A DNA stretch of 38,172 nt, from the NCBI GenBank assembly GCA_031269465.1, contig JAISZB010000311.1, positions 1 to 38,172 on the forward strand, read 5' to 3'. The stretch comes from Clostridiales bacterium (GTDB lineage: Bacteria > Bacillota > Clostridia > Lachnospirales > WQUN01). Positions 1 through 8,476 of this stretch are shown in pieces. The notes beneath the pieces are model-generated. The model made no database searches and was not told the DNA's origin. It worked only from the letters and a program-made list of their open reading frames with translations. Positions within the stretch are counted from its first letter, which is position 1, and each line of letters begins with the position of its first letter. Made by a program: the position numbers and the translations under genes.

Positions 1-122
1 ATACTGCTTTTCATATAAACCCCTATGAAGCTTCGCTTCACCACTAAGGATGAAAATATTAAGCCATTTGTGTGTTTGAGGCATGGACAAATGTCCTTAA
101 AATGTATTTTCGTACTAAATTA
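1..122. other. Window edge, no gene seen
   Basis: No credible gene was seen. The open frames here lack ribosome binding sites and family resemblance and continue into the palindromic repeats to the right. The whole 1-539 stretch lies downstream of the leftward SBP1 gene and consists mostly of repeat copies and fragments, listed separately. Confidence 0.5.
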
Positions 123-211
123 CCTTTTTTGGAGCTTGATTATACAGCGAGTGCAAAATGCCGATTTCGGCATTTCGCGCCATTCAATGGATAATCAAGC
201 CCCAAAAAAGG
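123..211. repeat. Palindromic repeat, copy A
   Basis: This is a long inverted repeat. The arms at 123-143 and 191-211 are complementary over about 20 positions; the left arm begins CCTTTTTTGG and ends CTTGATTAT, and the right arm begins ATAATCAAGC. An inner inverted repeat (AATGCCGA / TCGGCATT) lies at its centre. The right flank (about 212-232) carries the CATTTGATGAAAA-like extension also seen beside copy B. It belongs to the family with copies B-E and several remnants in the first 22 kb. It could act as an RNA hairpin at the 3' end of the leftward operon or be a miniature mobile element. Confidence 0.85.
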
Positions 212-399
212 AACATTTGATGAAAAGCGGTATAGCTGCTGGCAACTTCTTGCCACTCGCGGTTAAAAGCCGGCGCGCCACAAAGCGGTTGCGTTCAACT
301 CGCGAGGCATTATCTATTGCGTCCGTTCTGCTGCAGCGACGCGGCCCCGCATGCAATTCGCAGTTCTTTATACTGATTTGCATGCGAACTGCCTATGCC

Positions 400-528
400 A
401 TGCTGATTTGCAGTCAAATGCACCGATTAAAATCGAAGCTTTCCAGTGCAAATCAGCATAGCTTGACAATGAAGCGTCTCTATGCATAGTAAAGCTCCAA
501 CACAGGTACATTTGGCTGCAAACGGCAT
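400..528. repeat. Collapsed palindromic repeat plus a half copy
   Basis: Perfect 13-base arms (ATGCTGATTTGCA at 400-412 and its complement at 447-459) enclose a shorter CGATT/AATCG hairpin. The outer arms match the termini of the best-preserved copy at 17253-17387, so this looks like a deletion derivative that kept its ends and lost its middle. From 460 to 528 follows a degenerate half copy recognisable by AGCTCCA and a CATTTGGCTGCAAACGGCATAG segment. It sits immediately downstream of the SBP1 stop codon. Confidence 0.65.
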
Positions 529-539
529 AGAGCTCATCT

Positions 540-2075
540 TTAATTTTTCGCCGACTGCATCTGCTCATAGGCAACGGCAAACTCTTTCCATGCCTGCTGG
601 AACTCAGGCAAACTGCGAAGCCTTTCCTGATACTGCGCGAATTCTTCAAGAGACATGGAGCCGTTTACCGCCTTAGCGACTGTTGCGTCCCATTCTTTTT
701 CGTATTTCGGCCAAGTAGCAATCCATGAAGGGGAATACAAAATGCCCAGGCCCCATAGATCAATCTTTCCCTCATCGTCATAAATGGCCGTCTCTGCGCG
801 GCGCTTGTCGTTATATTCCTTGGATGCCGCAGAATTGTCGACTTTTCCCCACTTGGTGTAGGCGAGGCACCCTACGCCTCGGCTGGTGGTGTTTACTTCT
901 TCTATGCCCTGAGTCGTAAGCAGCTTCGTCCCGTCGGTCTGCGTATAATGAACGCCTTCGACGCCGTAATATCCCAAGTCGCTTACCTCTGTTGAGGTTG
1001 TGAGGTCAAAGTACTGAAGAATCCTTTTGACTTTATCTTCCGGCAGGTCGGCTCTCAGATAGAAGCCTCCCTGATACCCGGGTATAATTTGAAGAGCCTT
1101 TTGCTTGGGGCCTTCCAGAACCAAAACCGCAATCTCCGGATCGGGTTCCGGCTGGATTTTGCGGCTGTTGGTTTCAAAATCAAAATATTGGAACGCCGCT
1201 ACCTGATATGTAGCGCAACGGTTTGAATTGGCCATGTCGGTGGATGACGACTGATTTGCAGTCGTATATTCGTGATCCAGAGCTCCCGTTTCATACATGC
1301 CGCGGTAAAACGCCACAAGATCTCGATACTCGTCAGTAAACACCGGGGCGTACTGGGTTCCGTCAGCATTTATGGCGCCGTCAAGGCAGCCGAATGCGGC
1401 GATGAAATTGGATGTCGGCAGCTTGCCGTCATGCCCGATCATGCCCAGAGTATCTATTTGCCCATTGCCGTCAGCGTCGGATTTTACTATTTGAGCAAGC
1501 GCGTCCGCATACTCATCTATTGTCCCGGGAAGAGGAATTCCCAGAACGTCAAGCCAATCCTTTCTAATGTACGGAATGGGATCTATTCTCGATCTGTTTC
1601 GGGGAAGCGCGTAGATCCGTCCGCCAGCTGTATTGTACAGCCAGCAGTCGGGGGGAACGTTGTCCCGCAAATTGGGATGCTCGCTGAAATCTCCCAATAG
1701 GTCTGTCAAATCATAGTACGCTCCCGCGAAGATCGCTTCCCATATGGGCGGGGTTATGCTGAACAGTGCTGAAATTTCGGGAATATCCCCGGCAGAAAGG
1801 CGAAGGTTGTATACTTCCGAGAAATTTCCTGAGTCAACCCATTCGATGTTTAGCTTGGAGTTCGTCATTTCTTCCCATTTGCTCCAGTATGCGTTCCCCA
1901 TGTCCGGAGGTTCATTGAAGAGCCCCGCAATCATGTTTATTTCAACCGGAGACTCTGAAGAAGCGCCATTTTCCCCCGCATCAGAGTTTTGGCTTGCGCC
2001 TTGAGACGGTGAGCAGCCAGAAGCGGAAATTGCAAGAATCAGCCAAACAAGCAGTGCAGATGCCAGTCTTTTCAT
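540..2075 (-). CDS. LplA-type extracellular solute-binding lipoprotein (SBP1)
   Basis: This is the membrane-anchored substrate receptor of an ABC importer of the LplA/AlgQ-like group, which usually binds oligosaccharides. The 511 aa protein starts with a lipoprotein signal peptide: two basic residues, a hydrophobic stretch, and lipobox SASG-C with lipid-modified Cys21, followed by a Ser/Gly/Asn-rich tether. A calcium-loop-like motif, DADGNGQID, lies at residues 200-208, as known in AlgQ-type receptors. Its start is 19 nt after the stop of the YtcP1 permease gene, so it closes the leftward operon. It is paralogous to SBP2 at 14824-16395 (shared LRDNV, RKDWLD.LG.PLP, DEYADAL and GYYGVEGVH-like blocks), but receptor and permease order is reversed between the two sets. 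The family is clear; the ligand is unknown. Confidence 0.93.
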   Translation of the reverse strand: MKRLASALLVWLILAISASGCSPSQGASQNSDAGENGASSESPVEINMIAGLFNEPPDMGNAYWSKWEEMTNSKLNIEWVDSGNFSEVYNLRLSAGDIPEISALFSITPPIWEAIFAGAYYDLTDLLGDFSEHPNLRDNVPPDCWLYNTAGGRIYALPRNRSRIDPIPYIRKDWLDVLGIPLPGTIDEYADALAQIVKSDADGNGQIDTLGMIGHDGKLPTSNFIAAFGCLDGAINADGTQYAPVFTDEYRDLVAFYRGMYETGALDHEYTTANQSSSTDMANSNRCATYQVAAFQYFDFETNSRKIQPEPDPEIAVLVLEGPKQKALQIIPGYQGGFYLRADLPEDKVKRILQYFDLTTSTEVSDLGYYGVEGVHYTQTDGTKLLTTQGIEEVNTTSRGVGCLAYTKWGKVDNSAASKEYNDKRRAETAIYDDEGKIDLWGLGILYSPSWIATWPKYEKEWDATVAKAVNGSMSLEEFAQYQERLRSLPEFQQAWKEFAVAYEQMQSAKN

Positions 2076-2094
2076 TATTTGCCTCCTTATACTA

Positions 2095-2982
2095 TTATCC
2101 TTTGACGGCGCCTAGAGTGACGCCTTTTTCGAAGTATTTCTGCAAGAACGGGTATGTTATGACTATTGGCGCTATTGAAAGCACAATTGCAGCCATTTTT
2201 ATAGTTTCAAGGGGAACAGTTTTTTCATCCGTTGAGGAAACCGCTCCTCCAAGAGCGCTAGAATCAACTATCATGCTCTTAATCATAAGGGGCAGAGTCC
2301 AGTTGTCCGTGCTTGTCATATATATCATGGCGTTGAAGTACGCATTCCAGTGATTTACCATGAAAAGCACAGTGAACGTCGCTATGGCCGCTTTAGAAAG
2401 AGGAAGTATGATCTTGAAGAACACCCCGAGCTCCGTGCATCCATCCATCTTTGCGGCTTCTTCAAGCTCGGATGAGATTCCTTCTATGAAGCTTCTGACT
2501 ATCAGCAAGCTCCATGCATTTGTCAGTCCCGGCAGTATTAGAGCCCAGAAAGAGTTCATCATGCCCATAGATCGCACTAGCAGGAAATTGGGAACGATGC
2601 CGGCGTTGAAAACGAGCGTGAATGTCACAAGGGGAACTATGAATTTATGGCCTGGCATCGTCTTTTTGGATATTCCGTACGCTCCGGTAAAAGTCACTGC
2701 AAGATTGCATACAGTTCCAACCAGGGTCACAAATACGCTGTTAGCCATCGATCTCATGAATGAGTTCCTGTTTATGATGAAGCTGTAAGATTCAAGGGAA
2801 AAATGCTCCGGCCAAAGTATCAGCTTCATTGGCATGTATTCCTTGGGCGATGTGAAAGAGACGCTTAGAACATACAAAAAGGGCAGCAGGCAGATTATTG
2901 AAAAGATGATGATCCCCGTGTAGTTGAGATAATCTCCCAATGTCATGCGCTGCCTGACGTACTTTGCTTTCGGCGCGAACAT
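2095..2982 (-). CDS. YtcP-type ABC carbohydrate transporter permease
   Basis: This 295 aa integral membrane permease belongs to the MalG/YtcP branch of carbohydrate ABC importers. It has about six hydrophobic segments and the EAA cytoplasmic loop that contacts the ATPase (ELEEAAKMDGCTELGVFFKI, about residues 175-195). Its ATG overlaps the TGA of the upstream LplB1 gene by one base, indicating translational coupling. It ends GVTLGAVKG, the characteristic YtcP tail, also seen in the paralogue at 12963-13835. No ATP-binding subunit is encoded in the window, as is common for Lpl/Ytc systems that use a shared MsmX-like ATPase. Confidence 0.93.
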   Translation of the reverse strand: MFAPKAKYVRQRMTLGDYLNYTGIIIFSIICLLPFLYVLSVSFTSPKEYMPMKLILWPEHFSLESYSFIINRNSFMRSMANSVFVTLVGTVCNLAVTFTGAYGISKKTMPGHKFIVPLVTFTLVFNAGIVPNFLLVRSMGMMNSFWALILPGLTNAWSLLIVRSFIEGISSELEEAAKMDGCTELGVFFKIILPLSKAAIATFTVLFMVNHWNAYFNAMIYMTSTDNWTLPLMIKSMIVDSSALGGAVSSTDEKTVPLETIKMAAIVLSIAPIVITYPFLQKYFEKGVTLGAVKG

Positions 2983-3896
2983 CAGAATATCCCCTCGCTT
3001 CCCAAACGCTTTGCAAGCATATTGGAGGCAAGCAAGAAAACAAGCCCCACCACTCCTTTAAATAGGCCCACTGTTACGCCTAGGGAGTACTGTCCCTGCG
3101 AAATCCCCTGCCAATATGCATAGGTGTCGAATATCTCCGCTACGTCTCTTACGCTTGAGTTGTACATCAGAAGTATCTGCTCGAATCCTACGTCGAAGAC
3201 CTGGCCCAGCCGCAAGATCAAAAGAATGACTATCGTAGGAAGTATTCCTGGCAGGGTAATGTGCAGTATTCTCTGCATGCGGCTGGCTCCGTCAATTTCG
3301 GCGGCTTCATACTGCGCCAGATCAATTGTGGTTATCGCGGATAGGAATAAAATGGTTCCATAGCCTGTTTCTTTCCAAACTGTCTGTCCAACCACTATTA
3401 TCCAAAAGTATTTTGGATCTACAAGAAAGGAGATGGCAGGCATGCCAAGCGAGTAGAATATTTTATTTACTATGCCGATGCCGCTTGAAAGCAGAAAAAA
3501 CGTCAAGCTGGCTGTAACCACCCAGGATATGAAATAAGGGAAATATACAATGGTCTGATTAACGCTTCGAAACTTTTTATGCCTTGTTTCATTGAGCATG
3601 AGAGACAGGACAATCGGCAGCGGGAAAAACAGCGCAAGCTTCAAAAAGCTGATAACCATGGTATTTCTGAGCATTACGAAGAAAAAAGGATCTTTAAAGA
3701 AACTGGCGAAGTTATCGAATCCTACCCACGCGCTCTTCCAAAACCCCTTGAATGGACTGTATTTTTGAAATGCCATCAACAGCCCCCACATTGGCGCGTA
3801 GCGAAAAACAGCAAAATATATGAGGGTTATGGAAGATAGGAGGTATAAATAGCGGTGCTTGAAGATTCTGGACGCAAGGCTTTCTTTTCGCTGCAA
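2982..3896 (-). CDS. LplB-type ABC carbohydrate transporter permease
   Basis: This is the partner permease (MalF/LplB branch), 304 aa from the chosen start. It carries the FRYAPMWGLLMAFQKYSPFKG signature after the first membrane segment and an EAA loop (YEAAEIDGASRMQRILHITLPGI) typical of this family. I place the start at a TTG at 3896 because a strong GGGAGGTG ribosome site lies 5 nt upstream, and the resulting N-terminus (basic, then the first hydrophobic segment) matches the paralogue at 13837-14784. A longer frame from a GTG at 3995 would overlap the preceding gene by 20 nt without a good ribosome site. The stop overlaps the YtcP1 start by one base. Confidence 0.9.
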   Translation of the reverse strand: MQRKESLASRIFKHRYLYLLSSITLIYFAVFRYAPMWGLLMAFQKYSPFKGFWKSAWVGFDNFASFFKDPFFFVMLRNTMVISFLKLALFFPLPIVLSLMLNETRHKKFRSVNQTIVYFPYFISWVVTASLTFFLLSSGIGIVNKIFYSLGMPAISFLVDPKYFWIIVVGQTVWKETGYGTILFLSAITTIDLAQYEAAEIDGASRMQRILHITLPGILPTIVILLILRLGQVFDVGFEQILLMYNSSVRDVAEIFDTYAYWQGISQGQYSLGVTVGLFKGVVGLVFLLASNMLAKRLGSEGIF

Positions 3897-3975
3897 TGCC
3901 GCACCTCCCGCTTGGGACGCGTTCAAAGTCGAATGGGAATATGTTATGAACGCGCCCTTATTTAAATTAAGCGGT

Positions 3976-6339
3976 TCAGAAGATCCCCGCTTCACTTTTT
4001 TTTATGTGGTGATCCTGCTGCTCTTTCGAGAGCATTGTAAAATACGCCGACCAGCCGCCCATGCGAACCCTGAGATCCTTGTAGCGCTCCGGATGCTTTT
4101 GCGCGTCGCGAAGGATATCAGCGTCCGCGACGCTGATGGTCAGAAGGTTGCCGCTCATCTGGCAGAAAGACTTCAAGAGCCCGACAAGCCTTGCGGTCCC
4201 AGCGTCGCCTGCCGCGTACTTCTCAGACATTCCAATGTCTAAAGGCGAACCCAGCGGAATCATGTCGTGGCACATTTTGCAAAATGATTTTATTGCTCCG
4301 GTAACGCCCTTTGCCATAGCGCCGGCTGAAGGCGAGAAGTTGCTGGCAACCGGCTCGCCTGAGAGCCTTCCGTCGGCGCTTGCCCCTGTTCCTTCCCCGA
4401 CTGCGATGTACCAGGAAAAAGTGCCGATTCCAGGCATGAATTTCATTTCGGGATGATTTTCGTCTATGTCTTTCATAATGCTTGCGTAATCATTGGTGAC
4501 GCGAAAGGCCATCGCGTCGGCGACAGGGTCGTTGCACCCGTATTTCGGGCAAGAAGCCAATTTGGCTCTTAGTGCGGCGCTGCCATGGAAATTGCAGTCA
4601 ATCGCTTTCACCACGTCAGCCATTGAACAAAAGTTGTCTGTGAAAACGGTTTTACGGATTGCGCACAATGAGTCTATTGTATGGCTGAAACCTTCGGCGA
4701 TAGTGCCTCCTACAATATCCCTCGCACCCATTTCAGTCATGTCCCTGCCATTTTCGATGGGCCCTTGAAGCAAACCTGAAAGAAGCGGAGTAGGAGCGGC
4801 GATGGATCGCTTTTCCTGGGTTTCTATCATATGCTTTGCGGCATTTTCCATTACGTATCTCAAGTTCTCTAAAAACTTGGAATACAGCTCCTCAAAGTCC
4901 CAAAGGGCTGGATCTCCTTGATCAGGAGCCTCCCTCTTTTCGTCCACATGGCAGGCTCCACGGTTTAAAGACCACTCAAGGCATTTGAGGGCGTTTACTT
5001 TTATGAAATAGAAATCCGTGCGTCCGGGAAGTATCGCTTCCCAGCAGCCGTTGTTTCCGAAATCCCTAGCGCTCTCGGAGTCGAATCCGAAGTTTTCGTA
5101 AGCCTTGATTATGACGTCGTCATTGTAGATGGCGGGGAGGCCTCCGCCTGTCTTTAGGGTCAGAGCCGTTTGGTTTAGAAAATAGTCTGGAGTTCTGGCA
5201 TTTATCCTTACGGATGTGACTGGATTGGTCATTCTGAGACGCCTAAAAGATTCCAGCATCATAACAGACAAGATGTTTACGGCATCTTCCCCTGTGCCGG
5301 GAATGACTCCTCCGAGCATAATGTTCTGATTCCAGTGATTGACGGCATCCACAGTATCCCGTACATTATAGCGCTGCTGTCCTATGTCGTAGAGCTTTCG
5401 CTCCCTCCATTTCTTCTCATTGGCGGCTTGCATCGCTTCAAGATCCATCTGCTCAGCGGCGATTTCATTATCTTGGGCGCGCTCATTGAACTTCAGCATG
5501 AAAAGGTCGGTCAGCTCCTGAGCTTCTTCCAGTGATAGAAGCCCTTTTTCAAGATCGCTTTTCAGGTAAGGGTATAAAAATTGATCGGGCCTTCCGATTG
5601 CCAGATAATTTCCGGTAAGCTGCAGGGCGAGATGGCAAAGCCACATTGCCTGGCACGCCTCAATAAAAGTTTCAGCTGGATATTCCGGACATCTGCCCAG
5701 CGCGTCTGCAGCGCGCAACAGCTCATGGCGCCGTTTGTTTGACGCGGGCAGGGCTGATGCCTTTTCATGGAGAAGCTGCGCATGCCTTCTGGCAAAGCTG
5801 ACAAGCCCTTCCATCGAAATTACGGCCGCTTGCAGAAAAGCCCTGCTTTTTTCGCTTGAGGCCTCATTCATGCGCTTTTTAGCCATATCTATGATGCCAG
5901 AAGCTCCAAGGCTTAAAAGGCGGGGATAGTCTGGCGCTATATGGCCGAACATGGAATATATGCCGAATCCGTATTTCTCGCCTTCAAGGCGTTCCTCATC
6001 CTTCGCGAAAACAGGCAGATCATATGAAATCGTCATATGCTTTTCCGCTATGGTAAAGCACCCAGCGAAAACCTGATCATCCCATATTCCTACAGGCACA
6101 GCCTCAAGCTTTTGCCTCTCAGCCATGGCCTTTCTAATGATTAGCGGAAGCGAGGACGTTTTTTCATTCAGCACTGATCCCATGTCCGCAAACCTGGAAT
6201 TTTTGCAAGACATATTTTCACGTGTAGCTTGCATCAGCCTGAAAACGCGTTCAGTGGGAGCGCTTGATATTATTTTCTTAGAATAATCGCAGGCAAGCCC
6301 AGGGGTTATTTTATTTGCAGGATCCATTGCTATTGACAT
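3976..6339 (-). CDS. Glycyl radical enzyme, pyruvate formate-lyase / dehydratase-like
   Basis: This 787 aa member of the PFL-like glycyl radical superfamily works in anaerobic cytoplasm. The C-terminal radical loop reads RVRMGGWSAYF, with radical Gly762. The thiyl cysteine is Cys432 in NNGCWEAILPGR. The Cys-x-Glu pair (Cys432, Glu434) is the arrangement of the dehydratase/C-X lyase branch (glycerol dehydratase, CutC, HypD, isethionate lyase) rather than PFL itself, which has Cys-Cys. The middle residue is Trp instead of the usual Val. SADGR and the following SNFSPSAG are also typical. Its activase is two genes upstream. The start is the ATG with AGAGGT 6 nt upstream, 19 nt after the epimerase stop. 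The context, with an acylating aldehyde dehydrogenase, suggests an aldehyde product. Substrate unknown. Confidence 0.92.
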   Translation of the reverse strand: MSIAMDPANKITPGLACDYSKKIISSAPTERVFRLMQATRENMSCKNSRFADMGSVLNEKTSSLPLIIRKAMAERQKLEAVPVGIWDDQVFAGCFTIAEKHMTISYDLPVFAKDEERLEGEKYGFGIYSMFGHIAPDYPRLLSLGASGIIDMAKKRMNEASSEKSRAFLQAAVISMEGLVSFARRHAQLLHEKASALPASNKRRHELLRAADALGRCPEYPAETFIEACQAMWLCHLALQLTGNYLAIGRPDQFLYPYLKSDLEKGLLSLEEAQELTDLFMLKFNERAQDNEIAAEQMDLEAMQAANEKKWRERKLYDIGQQRYNVRDTVDAVNHWNQNIMLGGVIPGTGEDAVNILSVMMLESFRRLRMTNPVTSVRINARTPDYFLNQTALTLKTGGGLPAIYNDDVIIKAYENFGFDSESARDFGNNGCWEAILPGRTDFYFIKVNALKCLEWSLNRGACHVDEKREAPDQGDPALWDFEELYSKFLENLRYVMENAAKHMIETQEKRSIAAPTPLLSGLLQGPIENGRDMTEMGARDIVGGTIAEGFSHTIDSLCAIRKTVFTDNFCSMADVVKAIDCNFHGSAALRAKLASCPKYGCNDPVADAMAFRVTNDYASIMKDIDENHPEMKFMPGIGTFSWYIAVGEGTGASADGRLSGEPVASNFSPSAGAMAKGVTGAIKSFCKMCHDMIPLGSPLDIGMSEKYAAGDAGTARLVGLLKSFCQMSGNLLTISVADADILRDAQKHPERYKDLRVRMGGWSAYFTMLSKEQQDHHIKKSEAGIF

Positions 6340-6358
6340 AATCTGACCTCTTTGGAAT

Positions 6359-7324
6359 TCATAAGCCGTCGACTTTTATTACGCCGCGCTCTATCATGGA
6401 TGTGACGCCTTCGCACATTGCCTCAAATATTGAGTATCTGGGATTATAGCCTATGAGCCTTCTTCCCTTTTCAGCGCTGTAGTTGTCGCTGTGCAGCACA
6501 TGGTTTTCCGTGCTGGAAATAAATCCTGGATCTTTGACAGCTTCACACCATTTGTCCCAAGGAAGGAATTCTATATTAGACTCTTTGCCAAACCATAGAT
6601 ACATTTTTTCAGCGATGCCTCTCATAGTCGTGGCAGACGCGGCTACTGCGTGAAAGCTCTCGCCCAGCGCCTGCTTGCGGCTAAGGATTGATTTCATGAA
6701 AACTTGAGCTACATCATCCGCATGCACGTTGTGCAGGCATTCCATGCCGAAATTGGGAAGGAATATTTTTTCTCCCCTGCCTATCCTGCCGAACACCTGG
6801 GGATCGAGATTGCCGCATGGGCCGATGAAATTCCATCCGGGTCCGGTTATATGCCCAGGCATTACGACTGTCTCAGGAAAACCGCATTTATAATGCTGCT
6901 CATGCAGATATGCTTCGCTTTTCGCTTTGTTTATTCCGTAATCTCCGAATGGGCGCCTTGGCAGGTTTTCTGGAGCGGGAACGGAGCTTGCCGCTCCGTG
7001 GGCCCAAATAGAGGAGCAGAACAGATAATGCCCAACATTTCCCTTTAGGGCCTCAACCATGCCGACAGTGCTATTAAAGTCGAAGCCTATCAAATCAACT
7101 ACGACATCGGCATGCATATCCGCTATCAATTTTCCGAAAACGCCTTCCTTTTCAAGTTGCACCCGATCCATTTTAACTTTTTCTATCCAAGTCCACATGC
7201 CGCTTTTTACATAAGGCTTGGACAGGCCTCTGCTTATAGCGACCGTTTCATAGCCGTATTCTACCAGCTTCGGCGCCAGATAGGTTCCTATATGGCCGCA
7301 GCCTCCGATAATTACCGCTTTCAC
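6359..7324 (-). CDS. NAD-dependent epimerase/dehydratase (extended SDR)
   Basis: This 321 aa extended short-chain dehydrogenase/reductase has an N-terminal Rossmann motif GGCGHIG (residues 7-13), a Ser104/Ser105 pair before the active site and the catalytic Tyr129-x3-Lys133 (YGINKAK). Family members epimerise, dehydrate or oxidise nucleotide-activated or free sugars. I use a GTG start at 7324 because it begins exactly at the Rossmann strand (KAVIIGG) and has an AGAGGTG ribosome site just upstream; the frame stays open further upstream, but only through the palindromic repeat. The gene stops 19 nt before the glycyl radical enzyme. The preceding 209 nt gap holds repeat copy B. Confidence 0.85.
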   Translation of the reverse strand: MKAVIIGGCGHIGTYLAPKLVEYGYETVAISRGLSKPYVKSGMWTWIEKVKMDRVQLEKEGVFGKLIADMHADVVVDLIGFDFNSTVGMVEALKGNVGHYLFCSSIWAHGAASSVPAPENLPRRPFGDYGINKAKSEAYLHEQHYKCGFPETVVMPGHITGPGWNFIGPCGNLDPQVFGRIGRGEKIFLPNFGMECLHNVHADDVAQVFMKSILSRKQALGESFHAVAASATTMRGIAEKMYLWFGKESNIEFLPWDKWCEAVKDPGFISSTENHVLHSDNYSAEKGRRLIGYNPRYSIFEAMCEGVTSMIERGVIKVDGL

Positions 7325-7378
7325 AAAATCACACCTCTCATAAGTTGGCTTCCGCCTTGCTATCCTGATTTTTAACTG

Positions 7379-7463
7379 CCTTTTTTGAAGCTTGATTATG
7401 CAGCGGCTGCGAAATGCCGATATCAATCGCGCCGCTCAATGGACATTCAAGTTTCAAAAAAGG
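7379..7463. repeat. Palindromic repeat, copy B
   Basis: Arms at 7379-7399 and 7443-7463 pair with a few mismatches; the left arm starts CCTTTTTTGAAG and ends CTTGATTAT. The centre contains GAAATGCCGATATC as in other copies, and the right flank reads GAGCATTTGATGAAAA like copy A. It lies in the gap between the activase stop (7534) and the epimerase start (7324), so it would be transcribed as a stem-loop inside the operon. Confidence 0.8.
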
Positions 7464-7533
7464 AGCATTTGATGAAAATTTGTAAAATTGGATCTGCGCC
7501 GACAGGGGCTTAATTCGCTGAAGCCAGGCGGTA

Positions 7534-8457
7534 TCAGCGCGCAATTGCAACACTCAGCCCCTTTGGCGCCATGCCTGCAAGCTTTTCAGGCAAGTCCGGC
7601 GCTTGCGAAATCTCTCCCAACAAGTACTGCCTATCCAGCCACGCATATTTCGCCCCGGAAGAAGCATTGTATGGAAGCAGATGAACTTCTTCCAAGTTTA
7701 ACCTTTGAGCTATGCCGTACGCATGGAGGACATTCTCCTCGCTGTCTGTTATTCCCGGAATCAGCGGGACGCGAAGGGTTACGGAAGCCCCGAAAGCGCG
7801 CAGAATCTCTAGGTTTTCAAGGACAATCGAAGCGCTTCCCCCTGTAAAGACTTTAAAGGCGCTCTTGTCGCTAAGCTTGAAATCATAGTAGAAAACATCC
7901 GCGTCTTCAGCCAGAAGAAGCAAATCGCTTGTCTTGCCATAGCCTGAAGTCTCTACAATCGCATGGATGCCGCAGGCTTTGAGCTTCTTCAAAAGCATCG
8001 AGGCAAAGGCCGCCTGCATCAGCACTTCCCCTCCGCTTAAAGTAACTCCGCCTCCGCTGTTGTCGAAGAATATCTTGTCCGAGGCAAGCTCTTCAAAGAG
8101 CTCGTCGAGCCTGAAATAGCGCGCTGAAAGAAACAAGGCCCCGGAAGGGCAGCTTTTCAGGCAATTTCCGCAGGAGACGCACTTTTTTCTAATGAATATG
8201 TGCCGGCCTTCATCCAAGATATGCAGATTCAAGGGACACGCCTCAGAGCATGCGCCGCAACGGGCGCACCGAGAGTCCGCATAAAGGATTTCAGCCCTGA
8301 AAGTTTGCGATTCAGGCGAATGGCACCATTTGCAAGCAAGCGGGCATCCTTTGAAATAAACGCTTGTTCTTATGCCGGGGCCGTCATGCACAGCAAAATG
8401 ATCTATATCCATAATCAGGCCATGCGTAGTTTCCGGCAGACTTTCTTTTTCAGCCAT
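7534..8457 (-). CDS. Glycyl radical enzyme activase (radical SAM, two extra 4Fe-4S clusters)
   Basis: This 307 aa activating enzyme installs the glycyl radical on the partner enzyme by reductive cleavage of S-adenosylmethionine. The radical-SAM cluster motif CxxxCxxC is Cys38/Cys42/Cys45 in GCPLACKWCHSPES. An inserted ferredoxin-type domain supplies two further 4Fe-4S motifs (Cys64, 67, 70, 74 and Cys93, 96, 99, 103), the arrangement of activases for dehydratase-type glycyl radical enzymes rather than PFL-AE. The SAM-binding GGGVTLSGGE stretch is at about residues 134-143. The start has GAGGAT 6 nt upstream and follows the aldehyde dehydrogenase stop by 19 nt. The expected target is the enzyme at 3976-6339, the only glycyl radical enzyme in the window. 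Confidence 0.95.
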   Translation of the reverse strand: MAEKESLPETTHGLIMDIDHFAVHDGPGIRTSVYFKGCPLACKWCHSPESQTFRAEILYADSRCARCGACSEACPLNLHILDEGRHIFIRKKCVSCGNCLKSCPSGALFLSARYFRLDELFEELASDKIFFDNSGGGVTLSGGEVLMQAAFASMLLKKLKACGIHAIVETSGYGKTSDLLLLAEDADVFYYDFKLSDKSAFKVFTGGSASIVLENLEILRAFGASVTLRVPLIPGITDSEENVLHAYGIAQRLNLEEVHLLPYNASSGAKYAWLDRQYLLGEISQAPDLPEKLAGMAPKGLSVAIAR

Positions 8458-8476
8458 GGCTTCATCCTCGCATTGG

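Noticed and set aside
25..489. 154-codon plus-strand open frame at the left edge
   Set aside because: It runs through palindromic repeat copies, has no ribosome site or family resemblance, and its composition is that of translated repeats.
6359..7426. Longer 355-codon version of the epimerase
   Set aside because: The extra 34 residues derive from the palindromic repeat. The GTG at 7324 has a ribosome site and begins exactly at the Rossmann fold.
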